From NCBI GenBank assembly GCA_900318375.1, contig ONKG01000004.1:1-64000 (forward strand): a stretch of DNA of 64,000 nt, in the 5' to 3' direction. The stretch is from an uncultured Lachnospiraceae bacterium. GTDB lineage: Bacteria > Bacillota > Clostridia > Lachnospirales > Lachnospiraceae. Positions 44,064 to 51,618 of the stretch are shown here, piece by piece (position 1 is the stretch's first letter; every line of letters starts with the position of its first letter). The translations under genes and the position numbers were made by a program. The notes under the pieces are model-generated. The model saw only the letters and a program-made list of their open reading frames with translations, did not search any database and was not told the origin of the DNA.

Positions 44064-44636
44064 ATGAATTACGCGGAAATAAAGGAATACGATATAGCTG
44101 ACGGACCCGGTGTACGGGTGAGCCTCTTTGTCTCCGGCTGCCGCAATGCCTGCCCCGGATGTTTTAACCCCGAGACCTGGGATTTTGATTACGGGCATAC
44201 CTACACACTGGAGACCGAGGACAGGATCCTTCGTCTTCTGATGCCGGAATATATCGAGGGTCTGACCCTTCTGGGAGGCGAACCTTTCGAACCGGAGAAC
44301 CAGGCGGTTCTGGTGGGCCTTCTGCGGAAGGTCAAACAGATCTATCCCAAAAAGAGTGTCTGGTGTTATACTGGCTATACCTACGAGAGAGACCTTCTGC
44401 GCGGAGGAGAAAAACACACATCCCACACCGACGAGATGCTCTCTCTGATCGATGTTCTGGTGGACGGACGATTCCTCCTTGCGGAAAAGGATATCACTCT
44501 TTTGTACCGCGGCAGCAGAAACCAGCGGATTCTGGCCCTGCATCCCGCGGGCAAAGAAGATGGAGAAGAGACCTCCGCTGTAGAGGCGGTGGAGGAAATC
44601 GCGGAGATTGCAAAGGGAAATTCCAGCTGGAAATAA
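44064..44636 (+). CDS. nrdG: Anaerobic ribonucleotide reductase activating protein
   Basis: The 190-residue radical-SAM enzyme begins MNYAEIKEYDIADGPGVRVS and has CRNACPGC (Cys-X3-Cys-X2-Cys binding a 4Fe-4S cluster) and TLLGGEPFEPEN. It generates the glycyl radical on NrdD for deoxyribonucleotide synthesis without oxygen. No nrdD is in this window. It starts directly after the acyltransferase stop, sharing that transcript, with GAAAGGAGCGG as ribosome binding site. Confidence 0.93.
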   Translation: MNYAEIKEYDIADGPGVRVSLFVSGCRNACPGCFNPETWDFDYGHTYTLETEDRILRLLMPEYIEGLTLLGGEPFEPENQAVLVGLLRKVKQIYPKKSVWCYTGYTYERDLLRGGEKHTSHTDEMLSLIDVLVDGRFLLAEKDITLLYRGSRNQRILALHPAGKEDGEETSAVEAVEEIAEIAKGNSSWK

Positions 44637-44686
44637 GGCGCCTGCGGCCGGACCTGACATTCCGCATCCCTGACAGGACGAAAAAA

Positions 44687-46477
44687 ATGACATTGATTGC
44701 AGTACAGAATGATACAGTAGCTTCGCTTCCGGAGGCATTTCTGGACCGGATGCAGAAGCTCTTGAAAGAGGAAGAATACGCGGCGTTTTTGTCATCCTAC
44801 GGACAAAAGCGCCGTTATTCACTGCGTGTAAATACCTTGAAGGCAGACCGGGAAAAGGTACTGAGACTGTTGAGACAGACCTTTTCGGAAGAATCGGACC
44901 CGGAGTATGACGGTTCTCTTTATGACAGCTCTCTTTGGGAGGAAAGTCTGCAGCCTGTTCCCTGGGAAGCCGATGGTTTTTATTATCCGGAGGAATTGAG
45001 ACCGGGCCGCCTGCCCTGGCACGAGGCAGGCATGTACTATATTCAGGAGGCGAGCGCCATGGCGCCCGCCATGCTCTGCAATGCGCAGCCCGGAGAACGA
45101 GTGCTGGATCTTTGCGCGGCACCGGGCGGGAAAAGCACAAAGCTTGCGGCATCTCTTAAGGGGAAAGGAATCCTTGTAGCCAACGAGATCCATCCGGAGC
45201 GCGCGAAGATCCTGTCTTCCAACCTGGAGCGGATGGGTGCGCGCAATGCCCTGGTGACCAACGAGACCCCGCAGAAGCTGGCATCCCGTTTTCCCCTCTT
45301 TTTTGACCGGATCGTCGTAGACGCTCCCTGTTCCGGCGAGGGGATGTTCCGCAAGGAAGAGGAGGCGTTGACACACTGGAGTCCGGAAAATGTCCGCATG
45401 TGCGCAGAAAGACAGTCCGGCATACTGGAGGAGGCGGCGGCCATGCTCCGCGCCGGAGGGACTCTGGTCTACTCAACCTGTACGTTTTCACCTGAGGAAA
45501 ATGAGGGTGTGATCTTTCGTTTCCTGAAGACCCATCCGGAGTTTTCCCTTGTCAATATTCCCGCTCTGCCCGGCATAGACGTAAAGAAATGGGGATTTGC
45601 AGGCGGGAAGCCTGAGTGGATTCCGGAGGAGGATGCCGAAACAGAAGACGACCGGGCCTTAGCGGAACAGATCAGAGGTACGATCCGGCTCTGGCCCCAT
45701 CTTCTGGGAGGAGAGGGGCATTTTGCCGCTGTACTAAGAAAAAGTGACAGAGGGCAGAAAGATAAAAATGAGGACTCAGATTATCCTCGTCCTCGGGATG
45801 TGTCGGGAGACTACCGGCCTCTTCCTTTCGAAATGGAATCTTCCTCCTTGTCTGTAGAAAAGTCTGCATATGAGAAAAGGGGCCGGAAAAAAGACCTTGC
45901 TCACAAAAAGAAGCGCAGCGGGAAACGGGGAGGAAAAGCCGATCCTAAAAGAGAGGAAGCCCTCCGATTATGGGACGATTTCTGCCGTGAGACCTTGAAT
46001 CCGGGGCCTGGAGGTCATATGGAAAAAAACGGCGGAGAAGCTGCAGTAGGGCAGGAGGAAGGCCCCGCCGGATTCAATCCCACTGCCTGCCCGCCGGAGA
46101 ATCTGCTCCTTTTCGGAGAGACTCTGTATGCCCTGCCTCTTCCGGCGGATTCACTGCCGTTGGCGGGACTGCGTGTCCTGCGCCCCGGCCTTCAGCTGGG
46201 GGATATTTCAAGAGGGCGCTTTATGCCTTCTCACGCGTTGGGAATGGCCCTGAAGGAAAGCGAGGCGGAGCGCACAGTACATCTGTCAGGCAGTAGCCAG
46301 GAGGCCTACGCCTGGCTTCGCGGGGAGGCAGTCTCTCTTCCCCGGGGGATTGGCAAAGGATGGTGCCTCGTCTGCATTGACGGCTGCGCGGCCGGGTGGG
46401 GCAAAGCAGCCGGCAGCATGCTCAAAAACCATTATCCCAAGGGACTGCGCAAGGGCAGCAGCTATCGGCCGGGATGA
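44687..46477 (+). CDS. rRNA cytosine-C5 methyltransferase, RsmF/NOP2-Sun family
   Basis: The start is the ATG at 44687; an overlapping ORF extending upstream runs antagonistically over nrdG in another frame. The 596-residue protein has an AdoMet site (VLDLCAAPGGKSTKLAASLK), motif IV PCSGEGMFRKEEE and motif VI TCTFSPEENEG, the two catalytic cysteines of m5C RNA methylases. The C-terminal 300 residues include a Lys/Arg-rich low-complexity stretch (about 375-430) and a PUA-like domain typical of RsmF. It modifies 16S rRNA cytosines. Confidence 0.88.
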   Translation: MTLIAVQNDTVASLPEAFLDRMQKLLKEEEYAAFLSSYGQKRRYSLRVNTLKADREKVLRLLRQTFSEESDPEYDGSLYDSSLWEESLQPVPWEADGFYYPEELRPGRLPWHEAGMYYIQEASAMAPAMLCNAQPGERVLDLCAAPGGKSTKLAASLKGKGILVANEIHPERAKILSSNLERMGARNALVTNETPQKLASRFPLFFDRIVVDAPCSGEGMFRKEEEALTHWSPENVRMCAERQSGILEEAAAMLRAGGTLVYSTCTFSPEENEGVIFRFLKTHPEFSLVNIPALPGIDVKKWGFAGGKPEWIPEEDAETEDDRALAEQIRGTIRLWPHLLGGEGHFAAVLRKSDRGQKDKNEDSDYPRPRDVSGDYRPLPFEMESSSLSVEKSAYEKRGRKKDLAHKKKRSGKRGGKADPKREEALRLWDDFCRETLNPGPGGHMEKNGGEAAVGQEEGPAGFNPTACPPENLLLFGETLYALPLPADSLPLAGLRVLRPGLQLGDISRGRFMPSHALGMALKESEAERTVHLSGSSQEAYAWLRGEAVSLPRGIGKGWCLVCIDGCAAGWGKAAGSMLKNHYPKGLRKGSSYRPG

Positions 46478-46595
46478 CCGGGAAAGACTTACATTGTTTC
46501 CCGTAGTTCTCTTTACAAGAGGTATATTTCTGCAGGTAACATAGAATTTGGTATGTATCTCGTAACAGATTTTCAGACAGAAAAGGAGTAGAACC

Positions 46596-47006
46596 ATGTT
46601 GATTACACCCCGGAGAAAAAAGACAATCCTGACCATCCTGTTACTCTTATTTGTTTATGCATCTTCGGTCGGCCAGACAGCAGGCAGCGGGATTACAGCT
46701 GAAAACAGCAGTACCTATATCATGCTGGGCTTTTTGCAGTTCCTCATTACAACTGTGATCATGATGATCGTCCCCTTCATTTGGAGATTGATCAACGGGA
46801 AAAAGTTCAGCGCGAATAAAGGCAAACGTATTTGCAAATGGAATAGTATCATTCTTTTTCTGGCATCTATTGCATCGACCCTGCTGCTTGGGATCGGTCT
46901 CATAGGCGGATTGGGAGCAATCATATACTATTTTATAAATAAATGGACTTTTGTTGATGAAGAGGATATAGAAGGTATTCGGCAGGATACTGTTCAGGGG
47001 GCATAA
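46596..47006 (+). CDS. Small membrane protein, unknown
   Basis: The 136-residue protein has three membrane segments (ILTILLLLFVYASSV; FLQFLITTVIMMIVPFIW; IILFLASIASTLLLGIGLIG) and a short acidic C-terminus. The start has AAAAGGAGTAGAACC. It precedes the zinc-ribbon membrane gene by 47 bp and is probably part of the same unit. Function not recognised. Confidence 0.7.
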   Translation: MLITPRRKKTILTILLLLFVYASSVGQTAGSGITAENSSTYIMLGFLQFLITTVIMMIVPFIWRLINGKKFSANKGKRICKWNSIILFLASIASTLLLGIGLIGGLGAIIYYFINKWTFVDEEDIEGIRQDTVQGA

Positions 47007-47053
47007 GATTACAGAGGAAAGTATACAATCCGGCAGATGAAAGGAAGCATTCA

Positions 47054-48919
47054 ATGTACACATGTCCAAACTGCGGCTCTGATATGATTTACGATATCGC
47101 GTCAAAAAAACTGAAATGCAGTCATTGCGAAACCTTGATCGATATAGAATGGGAAGGTGACCACGAGGAGTATGAGCTGGATGATTATGGGAGCCTTCTC
47201 CTTGATACTATTATTAATACAGAGAACAGTGTTGAAAACATTGATAACAATAATAAAGAACTTTCCGCTGAAGAAATCGGAAAAAACATACGATCTGATT
47301 TATTAAATACCCGCTCCGACAGCGGGAATCCCCCTTTAAGAACAGCAGAACAGGTGCAGGATGAGTATGAAGCAACAGTATTTTCCTGTCCCCAGTGCGG
47401 CGGCATTATCAAGACAGTAGGGACCGCCATAGTTGATTTCTGTCCTTATTGCGGCTCGACTTTAATGCTTTCAGGAAGACTGCAGAGAGAAAAAAAGCCT
47501 GACTACATAATCCCCTTTGGCAAGACAAAAGAGGAATGCGCGGAGATTTATAAAGAGAGGATTGAAAAAGCCTGGTGTGTTCCGGCCCGGTATAAAGACA
47601 TGTCGAAGGTCAACCAGATTAATGGAATATTTTTGCCCTACTGGGTTTATTCTGTTCATCAGAAAGGACTGCTGACATACAAATATGTAGATAAGGAAAA
47701 CAGCAGGGGAAAAGTGAGCTGCTACTTTGAAAAAAGCTACAACTATGTATTATATGATGCAGCTTCCAGTTTTTCCGATCCTGTTTCGGAGGACATTCTA
47801 GACTATGACCGCCATGATTTTTTACTGTTTAATCCCGCGTATCTATCCGGTTATTATGCAGACAACGCAGATGTTGATAAGGAAAAATATATAATTCAGA
47901 TACAGGAAAAATCCTGTCAGATGACCAATCAGATTATTGAGAATAAAATACTTGAGAAATATAAAGATTTAACGAACGTGTATTTAGCTGATTCCAAACA
48001 TCTGCAAGAACAATTTAATTCCAGGATTACAGGCGTGAAAGAAGCCATGTTACCAGTATGGCTCCTGACATGGCGTGAAAAAGGCAGTGTCGTGCATGCA
48101 GCCATCAACGGGAAAACAGGTAAGATCAGCACCCGGATTCCTGTAGATCTCAAACAGTTTGCTTTATATACAGGATTGATGATAGTGCCTGTGATTTTAT
48201 TGGTTTATATTCTTTTATCAGCCTTATACGGATTGTTTTCGCTTTATGGTTTTGAAGACTTTATCCCGTTTTTATTCCCTGTCCATTCTCAGATCCCCAT
48301 GGTGCTCTGGACAGAAATATTCACGCTTTTAGGTACAGGCGTATTGTACTGCAAAACAAAGGAATTCAAGTCAGCTGCTGCGATTGACGGCAATTATATG
48401 GGGAAGAACAATTTTGACCATGCGGCAGCTAAAGGAAGAAAAGAGAAGAAAGAAGATGGGTGCTTTTACGATTCAGGGTATGTAAGTTCTGAATTACACT
48501 TATTATTTATCTTTGGAATAGCTTTAATAGGGATGCCTGTATTATTGAGACTGCTTGTCACTTTTTGTACGATTTTCTTGAACGATTCGGGCTATGCAGA
48601 GAATGTAGGAGATCTGATATGCCTCCTGATTTACCTTTTTCAGACGGCCTTAATGGTTTTTGACATTCATCAATATAATAGAGGGTATGTCCGGTCGAGG
48701 AAGCAAATGTTTAATATCTATTTATTACTTGCCGGAATTGCATCGGGATGGGCAGTGGTATACCGGGGCAGTTTCCTGGAAACATCCTCGTCACCAGTTT
48801 ATTATTATGTCAGCCTGCTCATCTTTGCCGCTATACTTAAAGATGTTATTGACAACATTCTGGCCTATAATCGGTCTTGCGTAAGATTGATTTCAGATTA
48901 CTATAAGAGGAGTAAATGA
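47054..48919 (+). CDS. Zinc-ribbon multi-pass membrane protein
   Basis: The 621-residue protein has two zinc ribbons: YTCPNCGSD with LKCSHCETL (residues 3-30), and SCPQCGG with DFCPYCGST (about 114-140). A soluble region rich in KKPDYIIPFGKTKEECAEIY follows, a pattern seen in TFIIB-type zinc-ribbon proteins of Clostridia. The C-terminal third has about five to six membrane helices (from LYTGLMIVPVILLVYILLSA). It is AT-rich relative to neighbours and may be transferred. Function unknown. Confidence 0.72.
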   Translation: MYTCPNCGSDMIYDIASKKLKCSHCETLIDIEWEGDHEEYELDDYGSLLLDTIINTENSVENIDNNNKELSAEEIGKNIRSDLLNTRSDSGNPPLRTAEQVQDEYEATVFSCPQCGGIIKTVGTAIVDFCPYCGSTLMLSGRLQREKKPDYIIPFGKTKEECAEIYKERIEKAWCVPARYKDMSKVNQINGIFLPYWVYSVHQKGLLTYKYVDKENSRGKVSCYFEKSYNYVLYDAASSFSDPVSEDILDYDRHDFLLFNPAYLSGYYADNADVDKEKYIIQIQEKSCQMTNQIIENKILEKYKDLTNVYLADSKHLQEQFNSRITGVKEAMLPVWLLTWREKGSVVHAAINGKTGKISTRIPVDLKQFALYTGLMIVPVILLVYILLSALYGLFSLYGFEDFIPFLFPVHSQIPMVLWTEIFTLLGTGVLYCKTKEFKSAAAIDGNYMGKNNFDHAAAKGRKEKKEDGCFYDSGYVSSELHLLFIFGIALIGMPVLLRLLVTFCTIFLNDSGYAENVGDLICLLIYLFQTALMVFDIHQYNRGYVRSRKQMFNIYLLLAGIASGWAVVYRGSFLETSSSPVYYYVSLLIFAAILKDVIDNILAYNRSCVRLISDYYKRSK

Positions 48920-48920
48920 A

Positions 48921-49076
48921 ATGGATTGTTTTATGATAATATTATTGTCAATTACGATCAGCTTAGGAATCTGCTTTGCCCGCCTGCGCCGTACCAGAAA
49001 GACAGACAGAACAAGCGGGATGAAAAGCCGGTATCTGAGCGAAAAAAACATGAGTGTTTCCATTGATAAAAAATAG
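48921..49076 (+). CDS. Small single-pass membrane protein, 51 residues
   Basis: The frame starts at ATG 48921 with ribosome binding site AGAGGAGTAAATGAA, one base behind the preceding stop codon. It encodes MDCFMIILLSITISLGICFA as one membrane helix followed by a basic tail (RLRRTRKTDR) ending at TAG 49076. The strong ribosome binding site and immediate proximity to the zinc-ribbon membrane gene support a real, co-translated small protein of unknown function. Confidence 0.6.
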   Translation: MDCFMIILLSITISLGICFARLRRTRKTDRTSGMKSRYLSEKNMSVSIDKK

Positions 49077-49130
49077 GAATGACTGAAGCTGAAGTTTTTT
49101 CGACAAGTCATTCCTTGAGAAAGAAGAGCT

Positions 49131-50492
49131 ATGGATTTATTTGATTACATGCGGCAGGAACAGCAGCAGACGGAGTCTCCGCTGGCCGCCAGGATCCGCC
49201 CCTCAACCCTTGACGAGGTCGTCGGGCAGGAACATATCATCGGGAAGGGACGTCTCCTGCGCAGGGCGATCCAGGCTGACAAGCTGGGATCTCTGATCTT
49301 TTACGGTCCGCCCGGAACGGGCAAGACCACCCTGGCGAGGGTGATCGCCAATACCACCAGCGCGGAATTTGTCCAGCTCAATGCCACTACCTCCGGCAAA
49401 AAAGATATGGAGGAGGCGGTCAGGGCTGCCAAAGACCGCCTTGGAATGTACGGCAAAAAGACGATCCTTTTCATCGACGAGATTCACCGCTTCAATAAAT
49501 CCCAGCAGGATTATCTGCTGCCCTTTGTCGAGGACGGCACGGTGACTCTGATCGGCGCAACGACGGAGAATCCCTATTTTGAAGTGAACGGAGCCCTGAT
49601 TTCCAGGTCGACAGTTTTTGAACTCAAGCCTCTCTCTCAGGAGGATGTCCGCGCTCTGATCCTGCGCGCCGTCTATGACAATGAAAAGGGTATGGGCATG
49701 TATAATGCCGTCATCGACGAGGACGCGGCGGATTTTCTGGCGGATGTCGCCGGCGGAGATGCCAGACGGGCCCTGAGTGCTGTTGAGCTCGGAATCCTGA
49801 CGACGGAACCCTCCGCGGACAGAAAAGTGCATATCACACTGGAGATCGCTCAGGAGTGTATACAGCGTAGGGCACCCCGCTATGACAAGGGAGGGGACAA
49901 TCACTATGATACTATTTCCGCTTTCATCAAGAGCATGCGGGGATCGGACCCGGACGCGGCCGTCTATTATCTGGCGCGTATGCTGGAAGCGGGGGAGGAC
50001 CCGAAATTTATAGCCCGAAGGATTATGATCTGCGCGTCCGAGGACGTTGGCAATGCGGATCCGCAGGCGATCACTGTCGCGGTTTCCTGCTCTCTAGCCT
50101 GCGAGCGGATCGGTCTTCCTGAGGCACAGATCATACTGGCCCAGGCGGCCTCCTATGTTGCCGCCGCACCCAAGAGCAATGCGGCTGTAAATGCTATTTT
50201 TTCCGCCAAAGAGCTGGCAGCGAAGACCGGTAATCTTCCTGTGCCGCCCTATCTGCAGGATTCCCACTACGGCGGGGCAGGAAAGCTGGGCAGGGGGATC
50301 GGATATCAGTACGCGCATTTATATAAAGAGCATTACAGCGGACAGCCTTATCTGCCGGAAGGAATCAGGGGCACCAGGCTTTATGAGCCTTCCGAAAACG
50401 GCTATGAACAGAAGATCCGCGAGCGCCTCTACCGGCTGACCGGTGACGAGCGGTATCAGAAGCAGGAGGAACTGCTGGACCGTCAACAATAA
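49131..50492 (+). CDS. rarA: Replication-associated recombination protein A (AAA ATPase)
   Basis: The 453-residue protein has the MgsA/RarA layout: LDEVVGQEHIIGKGRLLRRA, Walker A YGPPGTGKTTLARV (about 61-74), Walker B LFIDEIHRFNKSQQ, sensor 1 TVTLIGATTENPYF, then the tetramerisation domain with KFIARRIMICASEDVGNADP. It works at stalled replication forks with single-stranded DNA binding protein. The gene is transcribed with the DUF4364 gene 28 bp downstream. Confidence 0.95.
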   Translation: MDLFDYMRQEQQQTESPLAARIRPSTLDEVVGQEHIIGKGRLLRRAIQADKLGSLIFYGPPGTGKTTLARVIANTTSAEFVQLNATTSGKKDMEEAVRAAKDRLGMYGKKTILFIDEIHRFNKSQQDYLLPFVEDGTVTLIGATTENPYFEVNGALISRSTVFELKPLSQEDVRALILRAVYDNEKGMGMYNAVIDEDAADFLADVAGGDARRALSAVELGILTTEPSADRKVHITLEIAQECIQRRAPRYDKGGDNHYDTISAFIKSMRGSDPDAAVYYLARMLEAGEDPKFIARRIMICASEDVGNADPQAITVAVSCSLACERIGLPEAQIILAQAASYVAAAPKSNAAVNAIFSAKELAAKTGNLPVPPYLQDSHYGGAGKLGRGIGYQYAHLYKEHYSGQPYLPEGIRGTRLYEPSENGYEQKIRERLYRLTGDERYQKQEELLDRQQ

Positions 50493-50520
50493 ATGCTGAA
50501 TCATCAGCAGGAGATTGATT

Positions 50521-51036
50521 ATGATAGATACTGTTTTTACCGTCTATAAACTGATCATTCTTTACATGCTTGACCGCTCGGAGGGAGAAGTGACTCAGGG
50601 AATGCTGTCCTCCTTCCTTCTGGAGAGCGGATATGCAAATTTTGTCTCTCTCGCGGAGAGTTATGACCAGCTCGAAAAACAGGGTCTGGTCCGGATTTTC
50701 ATGCGGGGAGACAAGAAATTTCTGGATCTGACGGATGCCGGACGGCAGGCCTTCGGCTTTTTCGGAAGGCAGCTGAGTCCCCAGATCCGCATGCAGGCGG
50801 ACGCATGGCTGATTGAGAACGGACAGAAGATCCGCGAGGAGCGCGAAGTGAGCGCCGTGTATGAGAAAATGACCTCCGGTGTATATGAGGTCCGTATGTC
50901 CGTGAAAGAAAAAGATGTCACTGTGCTGGAAGTGAAGATTTCCGTCCCCGATGCGGCGTCCGCGGAAGCCATAGCGGATAAATGGGGGGAAAAAAACGTC
51001 GACATCTATCAATATTTAATTGAAAAACTATTTTGA
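50521..51036 (+). CDS. DUF4364 family protein
   Basis: The ATG at 50521 follows GCAGGAGATTGATT. The 171-residue protein fits the DUF4364 group of Clostridia: a winged-helix-like N-terminal half (TVYKLIILYMLDRSEGEVTQ, then SYDQLEKQGLVRIFMRGDKK) and a mixed C-terminal half (EVRMSVKEKDVTVLEVKISV). A role in regulation is suggested by the fold only. The rho promoter overlaps the end of this gene. Confidence 0.8.
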   Translation: MIDTVFTVYKLIILYMLDRSEGEVTQGMLSSFLLESGYANFVSLAESYDQLEKQGLVRIFMRGDKKFLDLTDAGRQAFGFFGRQLSPQIRMQADAWLIENGQKIREEREVSAVYEKMTSGVYEVRMSVKEKDVTVLEVKISVPDAASAEAIADKWGEKNVDIYQYLIEKLF

Positions 51037-51048
51037 CTGTTCTATAAT
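51020..51048 (+). promoter_or_regulatory. Promoter of rho
   Basis: TTGAAA (51020-51025), 17 bp, TATAAT (51043-51048). The -35 box lies inside the last codons of the DUF4364 gene. Transcription would start near 51055, about 565 nt before the rho start codon. Confidence 0.75.
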
Positions 51049-51618
51049 GCACTAAAAGTACATCATCAAAAGACAGGAAGGATTTGCTCCTGCCGAATCT
51101 ATGATCAAGTCATGTATATGCTCTGCAGCCCTTTCGCATCCCAATCTGCTGCCGCGGCCCCTCTGATTTTTCATCCTGCCCTTCCGGTGATTTAAGGCCG
51201 GCAGGCGCGATGCTCAGAAAAGGCCGGTCCGGTCTGCAGCGGGCAGTGAAGTGAAGCACGGCTGCCTGCTTATTACATCATCGGCATATATTTCCAGATT
51301 AATTTTTGATAATATTTCTTTTTTACCAGACCTTACCAGCGAGTCTGCCGGCGGGGAGAATTGCGTCTCTATGATGCTGCGGCAGCTCGGATAACTGTGT
51401 TTTTTATCATTTCTATACAGATTTGGATATTGTATGGGGACGATCACATCCTTGGATCGGCCTGTTTTGCGTTGTCTTCATAAAAACGGCAGACTGCGGC
51501 TGTGACAGCGCAGAAGAATCATGATTATCGTATTTAACTGCACAGCGGCGAAAGGGCAGGACCCTCCCGGAAAAACCGGCGGCGGAGCTGTGAAGATCAT
51601 ATATTTGGAGGAGAAGGA
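51049..51618 (+). promoter_or_regulatory. Long untranslated leader of rho
   Basis: No reading frame with a ribosome binding site was found. The region has C-rich, G-poor patches (near 51130-51190) that could load Rho, several small hairpins, and a GC-rich inverted repeat near 51567-51590 (CTCCCGG/CCGGcgGcGGAG) just before the ribosome binding site. Autogenous termination in the leader is known for rho in other bacteria; here it is inference. Confidence 0.45.

Noticed and set aside
44363-44686. N-terminal extension of the RsmF-like gene over nrdG
   Set aside because: The extension overlaps nrdG in another frame and is Arg/Cys-rich, as expected for a shadow; the ATG at 44687 gives a normal family start.
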